Shown here: positions 17,662-26,817 of the stretch, in pieces
Layout: each line of letters opens with the position of its first letter
Position numbering within the stretch: position 1 is the first letter of the stretch
Assembly (NCBI RefSeq): GCF_003259175.1
Contig: NZ_QGOK01000020.1
Coordinates: 38,755 to 102,754 of the forward strand
DNA from: Marinomonas shanghaiensis
GTDB taxonomy: Bacteria; Pseudomonadota; Gammaproteobacteria; Pseudomonadales; Marinomonadaceae
DNA length: 64,000 nucleotides
Direction: 5' to 3'
Notes under the pieces: model-generated
What the model was told of the DNA's origin: nothing
What the model saw: only the letters and a program-made list of their open reading frames with translations
Database searches by the model: none
Made by a program: the position numbers and the translations under genes

Positions 17662-19136
17662 ACGGTATCCTCATTAAAAATAAATTTGGCAAAATCCACC
17701 TGAAAGGTCGTTCCTTTGGGATACGTATCCAAGATCTCGATTCTAGCCGAATGATGATCAACGATATCTTTCACCATCGCCAGCCCCACCCCACTGCCCG
17801 CAATATCATAACGGCCACGATAAAAACGCTCAAACACACGCGATTTTTCTATATCAGGAATACCATTACCATAGTCAATGACCTTGATTCGATAAAAACG
17901 CTCAAAGGCACTCACTTGTACAATTACCTCCGTCGCATTGTTCATGCCCAATGAGCTGTAACGCACAGCATTCTCAATAAGGTTTTGCATCATTTGCTGA
18001 ATCGAAAAACTGTCCCCTAACACAACCGCGTCACTCAAATCACAATCGAGGGAAAGCTGAACCCCTTGATGCAATGCGGTTACTGCCTGAGCACGACACG
18101 AGGCCCGAATGGGTTCCAGTAAACTAGTGGGCTCCAATCGATGAGTCTGTAGACGATGAGAAACAACGGCCTGATTAAGCAACAAGGTCACCGTTTGGCT
18201 CAACGCGTCGCACTGCTTAACAATATTTTCCAACGCTTGCTGCTGCGCTTGTGGTGACGCACTGTCACCCGAGGTATTGTCTCGCGCATTTTCAGCCAAA
18301 GCCTTTAAACTGGCCAAAGGGGTACGCAATTGATGAGCCGCATCAGCGGTATAATTTTCCAGTTGTTCTAAGTTAGTCTGCAAGCGGGCCATAAAGTGAT
18401 TAATTGCCACTTTAAGGTGATGCGTTTCTTTTGGCGTATTGATGTCTAAGGGCGTTAGATCACCCATGGCTCTCTCTTCTAATGCCCTTTCGATACGATG
18501 CAAAGGCTGGAGCACTAAATGACTACCAATGGCAATCAGAGTAAGCGCGACCAAAGCAATAAACACAACCACTTCCACCGCACGCTGCGTCACCGCGGTC
18601 GACATGGCTTCCCGTGATAATCGAGTTTGCCCCAATACAATACGGACGGTTTGTGACGTTTCAGGATCTGTCAAACTGCGCTCTAACCACGCAAATCGTA
18701 CTAACTCTCCCGAATACTCTTGATTATAAAACTGTATTTGATCTAACACAGGAGGCTTAGGTGGCGTACTGTTTAGATCTTGATAACCCGTTATAAAGCC
18801 CTGTTCTAAACTTTCCACCTTGTAAAAGACACGATCTTCATCAGCCTGAGCCAATGTCGCAAAGGCCGACCAAGGAATGTCGATACTAACTTCATTACGA
18901 ATCAAACTGACATTCTCGTCTATCTGCAGCAAAGCACTGCGCAACAGACGATCATAAGACAAATCCGCAAGCTTTTGACTGTAATCGAAAATCAAATTAA
19001 TCGCCAAACCTGCAATAATACCGATGACCAGAACACCGGCTAAAATAAAACGAAAACGCAAAGAAGGCGCATTAGCTAATGCCCGTTTTTCCTCTTCTTC
19101 ACTGAGGTTTTGGTGGTCGAGCGATTTCTGCCACAT
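17658..19136 (-). CDS. tctE: Sensor histidine kinase, TctE-like
   Basis: The protein has 492 residues from the ATG at 19136, chosen because AGAGG lies eight bases upstream; a TTG two codons earlier is also open. It has TM1 (~28-48), a periplasmic sensor with a TctE-type N-terminal domain, TM2 (~185-207), HAMP, the dimerisation/H-box AAHQLRTPLASLKALAEN, and the ATPase boxes NLIENAVRY, DYGNGIP and GSGVGLAMVKDI. It should phosphorylate the adjacent TctD in response to tricarboxylates. It overlaps tctD by about 38 bases and the downstream binding-protein gene by four. Confidence 0.9.
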   Translation of the reverse strand: MWQKSLDHQNLSEEEEKRALANAPSLRFRFILAGVLVIGIIAGLAINLIFDYSQKLADLSYDRLLRSALLQIDENVSLIRNEVSIDIPWSAFATLAQADEDRVFYKVESLEQGFITGYQDLNSTPPKPPVLDQIQFYNQEYSGELVRFAWLERSLTDPETSQTVRIVLGQTRLSREAMSTAVTQRAVEVVVFIALVALTLIAIGSHLVLQPLHRIERALEERAMGDLTPLDINTPKETHHLKVAINHFMARLQTNLEQLENYTADAAHQLRTPLASLKALAENARDNTSGDSASPQAQQQALENIVKQCDALSQTVTLLLNQAVVSHRLQTHRLEPTSLLEPIRASCRAQAVTALHQGVQLSLDCDLSDAVVLGDSFSIQQMMQNLIENAVRYSSLGMNNATEVIVQVSAFERFYRIKVIDYGNGIPDIEKSRVFERFYRGRYDIAGSGVGLAMVKDIVDHHSARIEILDTYPKGTTFQVDFAKFIFNEDTV

Positions 19137-19782
19137 AACCAATGCCTCTTAGGGTGTTAATGACTAAATCCCCTTTGATCATTTTTTTTCGCAAACGCCC
19201 AACGTACAGCTCAATCGCATTAGGACCTGGGGTTTCATTGAAATTAAATAAATGATCGGTAATTTCATCTTTGCTGAGCACTCGCCCCAAGTGCCCAAGA
19301 AATATTTCCAGTAATCGAAACTCTCGGTTGGTAATCGCAGTCAGCTCCCCCTCAATAAACACCTGTCGGCTGTCCCTGTTTACCACAATATTGCCATGCT
19401 CGGTCACATTCGCCGCATAGCCTTGTTTGCGGCGCAGCAAGGCACGACAACGGGCTTCAAGCTCGCCAAAATCAAAAGGTTTAGTAAGGTAGTCGTCTGC
19501 GCCCTCATCCAAAAGACGGATGCGATCCTCTATCTGATCTCGAGCCGTTAAAATAAGAACAGGGGTGTCGTCATCACGCTGACGCAATTTCTGCAGCAAC
19601 TGCAAACCAGACAAACCGGGTAAATTCAGGTCTAGTAAAATCAAATCAACCGATTGATACCTCAGCAGCTCATCGGCTTTTTTGCCGTCGCCCATCAAAT
19701 CCACGCCATGTCCTAAGCTCGTTAATCGTTCACAGATCGCTTGCCCTAGAACCTGAGTATCTTCTACCACTAAAATTCGCAT
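19099..19782 (-). CDS. tctD: Response regulator, TctD-like (OmpR family)
   Basis: The 227-residue protein has a receiver domain with the phosphoacceptor Asp in DLILLDLNLPG (~D51) and K in LTKPFDFGE. A winged-helix OmpR-type output domain follows (~128-222, ITNREFRLLEIFLGHLGRVLSKDEITDHLF and NAIELYVGRLRKKM). It probably activates the neighbouring tctCBA operon, as in other tctDE/tctCBA loci. It is the first gene of the tctD-tctE-SBP operon. Confidence 0.9.
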   Translation of the reverse strand: MRILVVEDTQVLGQAICERLTSLGHGVDLMGDGKKADELLRYQSVDLILLDLNLPGLSGLQLLQKLRQRDDDTPVLILTARDQIEDRIRLLDEGADDYLTKPFDFGELEARCRALLRRKQGYAANVTEHGNIVVNRDSRQVFIEGELTAITNREFRLLEIFLGHLGRVLSKDEITDHLFNFNETPGPNAIELYVGRLRKKMIKGDLVINTLRGIGYVAEIARPPKPQ

Positions 19783-19850
19783 AACACGTCAGCCATATCG
19801 TTATTATTTTTTTATAAAATATTAAAAATCTTAAATAATAAAAAGCAAAA

Positions 19851-19878
19851 AATTCGAACAGCCTAAACTGTTCGAATT
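19851..19878 (-). terminator. Intrinsic terminator after tctA
   Basis: The 11-bp perfect arms AATTCGAACAG / CTGTTCGAATT have a six-base loop. On the minus strand a T-rich run follows, 63 bases past the tctA stop. Confidence 0.85.
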
Positions 19879-19940
19879 CCATTTTTGCGTATTAATAGTA
19901 ACCGCTTAGCGCAGACAATAGTACCGAATAATATGCCGAC

Positions 19941-21461
19941 TTAGTCGTCCTTTTCAGACGCTTTTGCTCTTGCCATTTTAGCCCGAACTAAAGGGCCAAC
20001 AATGATAGGCAAAATCAAACCAAGCAAGGCAACAGTCCAAAGACCAATACTCAATCCACTGTTGAACAAAATGGTCCAATCACCATCAGAAAGTACCAAA
20101 GCATGACGAAGACTACTTTCCATTTCAGGCCCAAGCAACATGCCTAAAATAATAGGTACTAACGGAATATCCACTTTACGAAGAATATAGCCCAACACAC
20201 CAAAGCCGACCATGAAGTACAGATCCAAGGCGCTGTGACTAACCGAATAAATCCCTACAGAAGCGATCAAAGTTACAATCGGCATCAAATACTTAGGTGG
20301 AATACTCAACAATTTAACGAAAATACCGACCATTGGAATGTTGAGCAACAAGAGCACAAAGTTACCAACAAACATGGCAGCGATAACGCCCCAAACAAGA
20401 TCTGGGTTTTGCTGGAACAACATAGGACCAGGAGAGATGTTCAACGAGATCAACATCGCCAACAGCACCGCTGTTGTACCACTACCAGGCACACCAAGGG
20501 TCAACATAGGCACAAGCGCACCGGATGCCGCACCGTTGTTACCCGCTTCAGGCGCCGCCACACCACGTGGATCACCCTTACCGAATTCGCCTTTGTCTGA
20601 GAAACGTTTTTCCAAGGTATAGCTCATAAAGCTACCCAAAGATGCACCCGCGCCAGGCAAAACACCCGCAACAAAGCCTAACACCGCGCCCCTGAAAGAA
20701 GCAGGCAAGACTTGGATAATGTCTTTTGCGGTAAGCTTTAATTTATTAACCGCCACTTGCTTAAGACCATCACCCGCGTGACGCTCCAAGAAAAACAACA
20801 ACTCACTGATCGCAAACAAACCCACGATCGCAATAATGAAATCAACGCCTTCAAACAATTCCAATGTACCAAACGTAAAGCGCTGCACTCCCGTTGATAT
20901 ATCGATACCCACGGTCGCAATCATCAAACCAATCGCTGCCGCCATCAGGGTTTTAAATTGGTTTTTACCGGTAATACCGCCCAAAGTCGCAAACGCCAAC
21001 GCGAACAAAGCGAAGTATTCAGAAGGCCCGAATCGAAGAGCGAATTTCGCCAAGATGGGTGCCAAAATAACCAAACCAATTGTCGCAATAAAACTACCAA
21101 TGAAAGAGGCAATGGCAGAAATCGCTAATGCTTCAGCAGCCTTTCCTTTTACTGCCATTGGATAACCATCTAAACAGGTCATCATAGCAGGCTCGTCGCC
21201 TGGAATATTCAATAGAATAGACGATATACGACCACCATACATGGCACCGGCATACACAGACGTCAACAAAATAAGAGAAGAAGTAGCAGACAAACCTAAA
21301 CTAAATGCCAAAGGAATCAAAATTGCGACACCGTTAGCAGGACCAAGACCTGGTAAAGCACCGATCAACGTACCTAAAATGGCACCAATGATCGCAAACA
21401 TAATACTTTCTGGCGTTAATGCGACAGCAAAGCCTTGCATTAATAAGCTCATAGTATCCAT
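19941..21461 (-). CDS. tctA: Tripartite tricarboxylate transporter, large membrane subunit TctA
   Basis: The 506-residue integral membrane protein has about 12 helices and the TctA signature GALPGLGPANGVAILIPLAF near the N-terminus, with a related repeat later (GAVLGFVAGVLPGAGASLGSFMSY). It should form the transport channel for citrate or related tri/dicarboxylates with TctB, fed by TctC. Its ATG comes one base after the tctB stop, and the tctB 3' end supplies GGAG as ribosome-binding site. Confidence 0.93.
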   Translation of the reverse strand: MDTMSLLMQGFAVALTPESIMFAIIGAILGTLIGALPGLGPANGVAILIPLAFSLGLSATSSLILLTSVYAGAMYGGRISSILLNIPGDEPAMMTCLDGYPMAVKGKAAEALAISAIASFIGSFIATIGLVILAPILAKFALRFGPSEYFALFALAFATLGGITGKNQFKTLMAAAIGLMIATVGIDISTGVQRFTFGTLELFEGVDFIIAIVGLFAISELLFFLERHAGDGLKQVAVNKLKLTAKDIIQVLPASFRGAVLGFVAGVLPGAGASLGSFMSYTLEKRFSDKGEFGKGDPRGVAAPEAGNNGAASGALVPMLTLGVPGSGTTAVLLAMLISLNISPGPMLFQQNPDLVWGVIAAMFVGNFVLLLLNIPMVGIFVKLLSIPPKYLMPIVTLIASVGIYSVSHSALDLYFMVGFGVLGYILRKVDIPLVPIILGMLLGPEMESSLRHALVLSDGDWTILFNSGLSIGLWTVALLGLILPIIVGPLVRAKMARAKASEKDD

Positions 21462-21462
21462 A

Positions 21463-21903
21463 TTAAAACTCCAATAGACCTAGAGGCAGTGCTAGTTCTA
21501 GCACAGTATTGAAAAGGAAAAAGATAAACACGGAGCTTGTCACACCAGTGATAATACTCTTTGTTATACTTGCCCCCATACGCCAGCTTAAAAAACTCAC
21601 CACAATAGCGGCGGCTGGCATAAAACCAATTGGTTCAATCGCCCATGCAAAAGCAAGCATGGCAAGCACCACGACACTAAGTTCAATCAACATAGCAGCT
21701 GGCGCCCATTTCTCATCCGGATCAGGACGAACAATCATGTAAATAGAACTAATGCCTAAAATGATTGATAGCATAATAGGAAAGGTTTCAGGTCCGACAC
21801 TTTCGTGTCCACCAAAAGGAATGGGGAATTGCGTCGCTTCCCAGCCGTAAGCAACGGCAAGTATCAGCATCAGCATGCCAAACACACGATCGTTAATACG
21901 CAT
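21463..21903 (-). CDS. tctB: Tripartite tricarboxylate transporter, small membrane subunit TctB
   Basis: The 146-residue protein has four hydrophobic segments. It starts MRINDRVFGMLMLILAVAYGWEATQFPIPFGGHESVGPETFP, which is typical of TctB. It is the small, poorly conserved membrane partner of TctA and is required for transport. It sits between tctC (100-bp gap) and tctA (1-bp gap) in one operon. Confidence 0.9.
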   Translation of the reverse strand: MRINDRVFGMLMLILAVAYGWEATQFPIPFGGHESVGPETFPIMLSIILGISSIYMIVRPDPDEKWAPAAMLIELSVVVLAMLAFAWAIEPIGFMPAAAIVVSFLSWRMGASITKSIITGVTSSVFIFFLFNTVLELALPLGLLEF

Positions 21904-22002
21904 GTCTCTGCTCCGTGTCAGTAAATCAAAGGGTGAGTAACAAGTAAAAACAGGAGGGGCACTGCATCAAAACAAATACCCCTCCAAATAGCGGTTCAAA
22001 AA

Positions 22003-22995
22003 TTATTTAATCAAACCGATGTCTTTAGATAAGATTTGGATGTCTAGAATTTGGTTGTTAACGAATTGCGTGAACTCTTCACCAGATTTGTGGAACGGCA
22101 TCACACCATTTTTCACCATGATGTCTTTCCATTCGTCTGTTTTGTAAAGCTCGTCCATGGTTTTAACCCACCAATCGTAGGATTCTGCACTAGAATTGCC
22201 TGGCATATAAAAACCACGCCAGTTTGGTGCAACAGAATCAACACCTTGTTCCATCGCGGTTGGAATCGCAGCAAATGGTTCAGGTAGACGCTCTTCAGAA
22301 AGCACCGCTAGAACACGCAAGTCACCAGAATCCATGAAGCCTTTCACTTCAGAAATATCACCAGTGAAAGCATCAACGTGTCCGCCAACCACTTGAACTA
22401 AAGCTTCAGAACCACCGCTGAAAGCCAAATAACGTACTTTAGGCAGATCGCCCACGTTGGCTTTTTGCGCAGTCATCAAAACTTTTAAATGGTCCCAACC
22501 ACCAGACGCACTACCACCGGCAAACTTCACAGACGTTGGATCGCTTTTCAACGCATCTAACAATTGAGTCAAGGTGGTGTATTTTGAATCTTTGCCTACT
22601 GCAATGATGCCGTAGTCTGCACCCAAGGTTCCAATCCATTTAACTTGTTTGGAATCCATACCTGGGAACTGGCCTTGAGCAAGGCGTGTGGTTGTCGCCG
22701 TACTAGCAGCAACAATTAGGTTATCGTCTTTGTCACGTTTACTGATTGTGTGCGCGTAAGCCACACCACCACCAGCACCGGTCATGTTGACGGTTTGAAC
22801 ATTGCCTTTAAAGTATCCTTGGTCAACCAATACTCGACCCACACTACGGCAAGTAAAATCCCAACCACCACCAGGGTTTGCTGGAGCAATACATTCCGCA
22901 CTACGAGCGGGTTCATAAGCGTGAGCTTGTCCTGCGATGGTCAGTGCGACAGCACCAGAAATAAGAATAGACTTCAAAGAAAGGGTATTAAGCAT
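22003..22995 (-). CDS. tctC: Tricarboxylate-binding periplasmic protein TctC
   Basis: The protein has 330 residues from the ATG at 22995, which has AGGAG six bases upstream. The frame stays open upstream but those codons do not look like a signal peptide. The signal peptide is MLNTLSLKSILISGAVALTI with cleavage near AHA-YEP. The mature part is a Bug/TctC-type binding protein (CIAPANPGGGWDFTCR, VKFAGGSASGGWDHLKVLM, VVGGHVDAFTGDISE). It captures tricarboxylates in the periplasm and delivers them to TctAB. It is first in tctCBA, with a repeat-rich candidate operator upstream at 23083-23128. Confidence 0.93.
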   Translation of the reverse strand: MLNTLSLKSILISGAVALTIAGQAHAYEPARSAECIAPANPGGGWDFTCRSVGRVLVDQGYFKGNVQTVNMTGAGGGVAYAHTISKRDKDDNLIVAASTATTTRLAQGQFPGMDSKQVKWIGTLGADYGIIAVGKDSKYTTLTQLLDALKSDPTSVKFAGGSASGGWDHLKVLMTAQKANVGDLPKVRYLAFSGGSEALVQVVGGHVDAFTGDISEVKGFMDSGDLRVLAVLSEERLPEPFAAIPTAMEQGVDSVAPNWRGFYMPGNSSAESYDWWVKTMDELYKTDEWKDIMVKNGVMPFHKSGEEFTQFVNNQILDIQILSKDIGLIK

Positions 22996-23082
22996 GGTTA
23001 TCTCCTGCTTGTTATTTTTTTTGTTGTTAGCTATTCGAGTTTCTGAAACGCTTATTTTAGAAAACTCGATGAACAAACATTA

Positions 23083-23128
23083 CCTGTCAAACCTGTCACC
23101 ACCCTGTCAGAAACCATATTTCTGACAG
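23083..23128. promoter_or_regulatory. CCTGTCA repeat cluster and palindrome upstream of tctC
   Basis: CCTGTCA occurs as direct repeats at 23083, 23092 and 23103. The last runs into a perfect 10-bp inverted repeat (CTGTCAGAAA, loop CCATA, TTTCTGACAG; 23104-23128). It lies 88-133 bases upstream of the tctC start, between tctC and the divergent exporter gene. It is a good candidate TctD-binding operator. The assignment is inference from position. Confidence 0.55.
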
Positions 23129-23249
23129 AATTATGGTAAAAAACGCATTTTTGCCAAAACACATTGCGTATTTTTGACAATGTTTTTAACAACCAGACAC
23201 GGTAATCTGTTGTTTATTTAGACTAGGACAGGTTTTAGGAAACAACAAG

Positions 23250-24185
23250 ATGACCGCACACAATCCACAAGCCACTCTTATTGGCAGCATCGCTATATTG
23301 TTATGGAGCAGCCTTGCCCTTTTCACCACGCAAGCCAATTTGGTGCCGCCGCTGTTATTGCTCACACTAACATTTGGTGTCGCCAGCTTACTCTTCTTTA
23401 TTGTGTATCTATTGAAAGGCGAACTTAAAGCATCATGGCAACACACCCCAAAAAGCGCGATTATCATGGGGGGATTGGGCTTTTACTTTTATCATCTTTG
23501 CTATTTTTATGCCTTCCAAAACGCACCACCAGTCGAAGCGGGACTTATCGCCTATTTATGGCCTTTATTGATCGTCTTAATGGCCGGCATGAGCAAGGGC
23601 AGTGCATTATCTTGGACACACTTGGTTGGCGCCGTGGTTGCCTTTATTGGTACTGGCATCATGCTGCAATCAAAAGCACAGGTCGTAACAATAGACAGTG
23701 ACACTCGTTACCATTGGACAGGATACGCAGCGGCATTCGCTTGTGCTTTCATTTGGTCAAGCTATTCGGTGGCAAATCGACGCTTTCAGAGCGTTCCTTC
23801 CAGCGCCGTACTCTGGTATTGCCTCATCACCACGCTGCTGGCGGGCGTGTCACATCTTATGTTGGAAGCCCAAGAATGGGCGTCATCTACCACGTTTCCC
23901 GCCAGCACATGGATTGCCATTTTAGGTCTTGGCTTTGGACCGGTTGGCATCGCGTTTTTTTGTTGGGACTTTGGCGTGAAAAAGGGCAACCTATCCTTGC
24001 TTGGCGTCTTGTCTTATACCGCACCCGCCCTATCCACCGCGTGGCTTGGGCTTTTTACCGAAGCACAACTCACCACAGGACAAATCATCGCCTGCCTATT
24101 CATTACCTCAGGTGCCTTGTTTGCCAGCCTAATGCCAAACAAAAAAATGCCCTTGGCTCCGAAACAAAAAGCCAAAGGCATCTGA
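23250..24185 (+). CDS. DMT-superfamily exporter, EamA type (YddG-like)
   Basis: The 311-residue membrane protein has ten predicted helices in two EamA repeats (residues ~10-140 and ~155-295). Characteristic segments are NPQATLIGSIAILLWSSLAL, NAPPVEAGLIAYLWPLLIVL and GFGPVGIAFFCWDFGVKKGN. The N-terminal AILLWSSLALF and YLWPLLIVL segments resemble the aromatic amino-acid exporter YddG, so metabolite efflux is likely. Substrate is not determined. The gene is monocistronic with its own terminator. Confidence 0.85.
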   Translation: MTAHNPQATLIGSIAILLWSSLALFTTQANLVPPLLLLTLTFGVASLLFFIVYLLKGELKASWQHTPKSAIIMGGLGFYFYHLCYFYAFQNAPPVEAGLIAYLWPLLIVLMAGMSKGSALSWTHLVGAVVAFIGTGIMLQSKAQVVTIDSDTRYHWTGYAAAFACAFIWSSYSVANRRFQSVPSSAVLWYCLITTLLAGVSHLMLEAQEWASSTTFPASTWIAILGLGFGPVGIAFFCWDFGVKKGNLSLLGVLSYTAPALSTAWLGLFTEAQLTTGQIIACLFITSGALFASLMPNKKMPLAPKQKAKGI

Positions 24186-24188
24186 TCA

Positions 24189-24220
24189 AAAAGGCGCTTA
24201 GCATAAATAAGCGCCTTTTA
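24189..24220. terminator. Bidirectional intrinsic terminator
   Basis: Arms AAAAGGCGCTTA and TAAGCGCCTTTT enclose a seven-base loop just after the exporter stop and before the convergent aminotransferase stop. A/T runs on both flanks allow use in both directions. Confidence 0.85.
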
Positions 24221-24238
24221 TGGTTACGCTATTGTTAA

Positions 24239-25477
24239 TTAAGCCACTTGCACCTGATAAGCGTTACGCGGAATTTTTTGCAAATAAGCTTCCATTTCCG
24301 CCATACCGTTGGGTTGATCGACTCTCACCCCCAAATCACGCATGGTACTACCTAACGCGTGCAAAGTACGAAACAGATTATGCTCGCGACACTGCTCACC
24401 CATTTGTCCAATGCGCACAATAGGTTGACCAAAAGAGCCTGCGATTTCAACGCGATACATCTCTGATATGTGTCGACAAATTTTGGGGGCGGTTAAGCCC
24501 TCAGGAATATTAATCCCTACCACCGAATTCAAGCGTGATGACGGCGGAATAAACAACGCCAATCCCATACCTTCAATACCGGCTTGCAAGGCTTTAGAAC
24601 AACGCAAATGACGCGAAAAACGATGCTCTAATGTTTCATCACATACCAACTTCAAGGCTTCATGCAGAGCCATGATGCCAGACACAGGCGCCGTATAATG
24701 ATAGCCGTCATTGTGCCAAAAATTCTCAGCAAGCTGCGCATCAAAGCACCATTGAGCCGTTGGCTTAGTACGACTTTTCACCGCCGCCCATGCCTCATTA
24801 GAGAACACCAACAGCGACACCCCTGGAATAGAAGACAACCCTTTTTGTCCCCCCGTAATCACTACGTCCACCTGCCATGCATCCATTTTCAATGGCATGG
24901 TACTCAATGTACAGACCGCATCCACCACCACTAAACAACCGTAAGATTTGGCAATCTTCGTAATCTCTTCTAGGGAATGGTTAAACACCGTATTCGATGT
25001 TTCACCTTGCACCAAGGTCAATACTTTTGGACGTGTCTCTTCAATGGCTTTTCGAACACGCTCAGGGTCCGCCGCTTCATGGGCACCAACATGCAATTCA
25101 TGCACATCCGCACCAATACGCGTCGCCATTTCCGCCATGCGATGACTAAAAAAGCCATTGTTAATGCAAAGAATTCGTTCGCCCGGTTGCAATAAATTCG
25201 CCACCGCCATTTCCATCGCTGCTGACGCTGGCCCTGCTACACCAAGCACCCATTTAGACTCTGTTTGAAACACATAACGCGCCATTGACTTAACTTGCCC
25301 AATCACCTGCGCCATCACACTACCAAGGTGGTTTATCACCACAGAATTGGCCTTGGCAACACGCTCAGGAATAGGAACAGGGCCCGCGCCCATCATCAAC
25401 AAAGGTTCGTGAGGAAGAATTTCATCTAAAGATTTCACCTGGGGACGAGGAATGCCCATTGGCGAGGAAGCAGTCAT
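24239..25477 (-). CDS. Class-V aminotransferase (alanine-glyoxylate / pyridoxamine-pyruvate type)
   Basis: This 412-residue PLP enzyme has the PLP lysine in ITGGQKGLSSIPG, the cofactor Asp in LVVVDAVCTLSTMP and the N-terminal LLMMGAGPVPIPERV. Sequence style fits the alanine/serine-glyoxylate aminotransferase family, including pyridoxamine-pyruvate aminotransferase. Substrate cannot be fixed from sequence alone. It is cytoplasmic and monocistronic. Confidence 0.82.
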   Translation of the reverse strand: MTASSPMGIPRPQVKSLDEILPHEPLLMMGAGPVPIPERVAKANSVVINHLGSVMAQVIGQVKSMARYVFQTESKWVLGVAGPASAAMEMAVANLLQPGERILCINNGFFSHRMAEMATRIGADVHELHVGAHEAADPERVRKAIEETRPKVLTLVQGETSNTVFNHSLEEITKIAKSYGCLVVVDAVCTLSTMPLKMDAWQVDVVITGGQKGLSSIPGVSLLVFSNEAWAAVKSRTKPTAQWCFDAQLAENFWHNDGYHYTAPVSGIMALHEALKLVCDETLEHRFSRHLRCSKALQAGIEGMGLALFIPPSSRLNSVVGINIPEGLTAPKICRHISEMYRVEIAGSFGQPIVRIGQMGEQCREHNLFRTLHALGSTMRDLGVRVDQPNGMAEMEAYLQKIPRNAYQVQVA

Positions 25478-25809
25478 TTTATGCAGCCCTATTAGTTAAA
25501 AGTAAAAACCGCTTGAAGTTAAAAAACGGTCCAAGTTGAAAAAAACACCTCTAGAGTAAAAATCCTGTTTTTACGCTTTTACAGTAGAAAATGTCGATAA
25601 AATGAATTTAACAAAATAATATTTTGAAATAGTACATTATTCATTGTAAAAATAAGAGACGGCAAAATGAAAAGAGTGTAATAAACCACAAGCCTTCACT
25701 TTCACCTTAGATCTGACGTGTTTCCATTTCAACAAGCAGTATTTTTTACTCTGCTAGATGGGAATAAAGTATGCGATAATGCGCGAAATTCCCTATTCAG
25801 GATAACGTT
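25478..25809. other. Gene-free divergent intergenic region
   Basis: This 332-bp AT-rich gap lies between the divergent aminotransferase and DUF3010 genes. It has AGGA before the DUF3010 ATG. No ORF, RNA-like hairpin or clear operator was recognised. Confidence 0.5.
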
Positions 25810-26247
25810 ATGATTACTTGTGGTATCGAAATCAAAGGCAGCGAAGTCATCCTTTGCCTTATGTCTAAACAGGACGGACTCTTTCAAATTCCGGATTGCC
25901 GCCAAACTCGACACACATTGAACAACCCAAACGACAGCGAAAGCGTGCGCAAATTTCAGTTTGCACTGAAGAAACTGTTTGAAGACTACAAAGTAAAACG
26001 AGTCGTTATTCGTGAGCGCCCAACCAAAGGCAAATTCGCTGGCGGCGCGATTGGCTTTAAAATTGAAGCGGCGATTCAATTGATTGACACCGTTCAAGTG
26101 GATTTATTCAGCGGTGCCAAAGTGAAAGAGATTTTACAACATAACCCGATGCCCATTCCATTCAAAGCAACGGGCTTGCGTGCATTCCAGGAAGGCGCCT
26201 TCACTGTGGCCTACACAGCCTTGTCTGAGCACATTCCAGAGGCATAA
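25810..26247 (+). CDS. DUF3010-family protein
   Basis: The 145-residue protein begins MITCGIEIKGSEVILCLMSK and contains VVIRERPTKGKFAGGAIGFKIEAAIQLI. I recognise it as DUF3010, found mostly in gammaproteobacteria. The first strand pattern (GIEIKGSEVILCL) and the length resemble RNase H-fold proteins, but no function is established. AGGA lies upstream of the ATG. It has its own terminator. Confidence 0.8.
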   Translation: MITCGIEIKGSEVILCLMSKQDGLFQIPDCRQTRHTLNNPNDSESVRKFQFALKKLFEDYKVKRVVIRERPTKGKFAGGAIGFKIEAAIQLIDTVQVDLFSGAKVKEILQHNPMPIPFKATGLRAFQEGAFTVAYTALSEHIPEA

Positions 26248-26263
26248 GTCATCAGTATCAGAA

Positions 26264-26297
26264 TAAAAAAACGGACCCGATCAGGTGTCCGTTTTTT
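26264..26297 (+). terminator. Intrinsic terminator after DUF3010
   Basis: An A-run, arm ACGGAC, a ten-base loop, arm GTCCGT and TTTTTT, 17 bases after the stop codon. Confidence 0.85.
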
Positions 26298-26311
26298 GTC
26301 TACGCCCTATT

Positions 26312-26551
26312 TCATTTTCCGGCGTCCTTCGTAAAAAGCGCTTTAAACAACGCTTCTGATTTCGCCAGCCCTTCCTCGGTTAACATCACTGATTTTGACT
26401 TACCAACTGGATTATAAATATAACCTTTCTCATGCAATCTATTGGTTATACTCCAATCAACTTGCTTCCAAGCGTGGCCAAAATTATCGTGCAAAGTAAG
26501 GTAGAAAAGCGCAAGCGCAGCGTCATCGATTTTGTCTTCATCTATGTCCAC
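26312..26551 (-). CDS. DUF6429-family small protein
   Basis: The protein has 79 residues from a GTG at 26551 with AAGGA eight bases upstream. The frame remains open further but codons upstream show no family similarity. The body (VDIDEDKIDDAALALFYLTL, WKQVDWSITNRLHEKGYI, GKSKSVMLTEEGLAKSEALF) fits DUF6429, a short family of unknown role. The Asp/Glu start and LHEKGYI...LTEEGL layout resemble a winged-helix fold, which is inference. It lies directly downstream of a broken ORF on the same strand. Confidence 0.7.
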   Translation of the reverse strand: MDIDEDKIDDAALALFYLTLHDNFGHAWKQVDWSITNRLHEKGYIYNPVGKSKSVMLTEEGLAKSEALFKALFTKDAGK

Positions 26552-26561
26552 AGTGGCTTCC

Positions 26562-26817
26562 TTATTCAATATAATGGTCAAAAACCAGCTTAACACGCCC
26601 TTCAAGCTCCTGACCAGAGACAGAACACAGCGAGTTGTCATAGTAACAATACGATACCGACCCGTGAGATCGTTCTTCAAATAATCGAACGTGGGGCAAT
26701 TGAGTTAAGGTACTCGCATTAAAAAGCCAATCCCTTGATATGACGGCGTTCTAAAGGTGGGTGGCTTGTTAATACTGCCATGCCCAAACTTAGCCGTCGC
26801 TTTCTTGTGATCGTCAT
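26562..26817 (-). pseudogene. Possible broken gene upstream of DUF6429
   Basis: A 32-codon ORF from an ATG at 26817 (MTITRKRRLSLGMAVLTSHP, ends LERRHIKGLAF at 26719) overlaps a second frame without ATG. That frame reads to a stop at 26562 (NASTLTQLPHVRLFEERSHG, then SGQELEGRVKLVFDHYIE) just before the DUF6429 ribosome-binding site. The second frame looks protein-like and would join the first by a frameshift near the T-run at 26721. I do not recognise either part. It could also be chance open frame. Confidence 0.3.

Noticed and set aside
23714..24238. 174-codon plus-strand ORF overlapping the DMT exporter
   Set aside because: It lies in another frame of the exporter gene and has an Arg/His-rich composition typical of a shadow frame.
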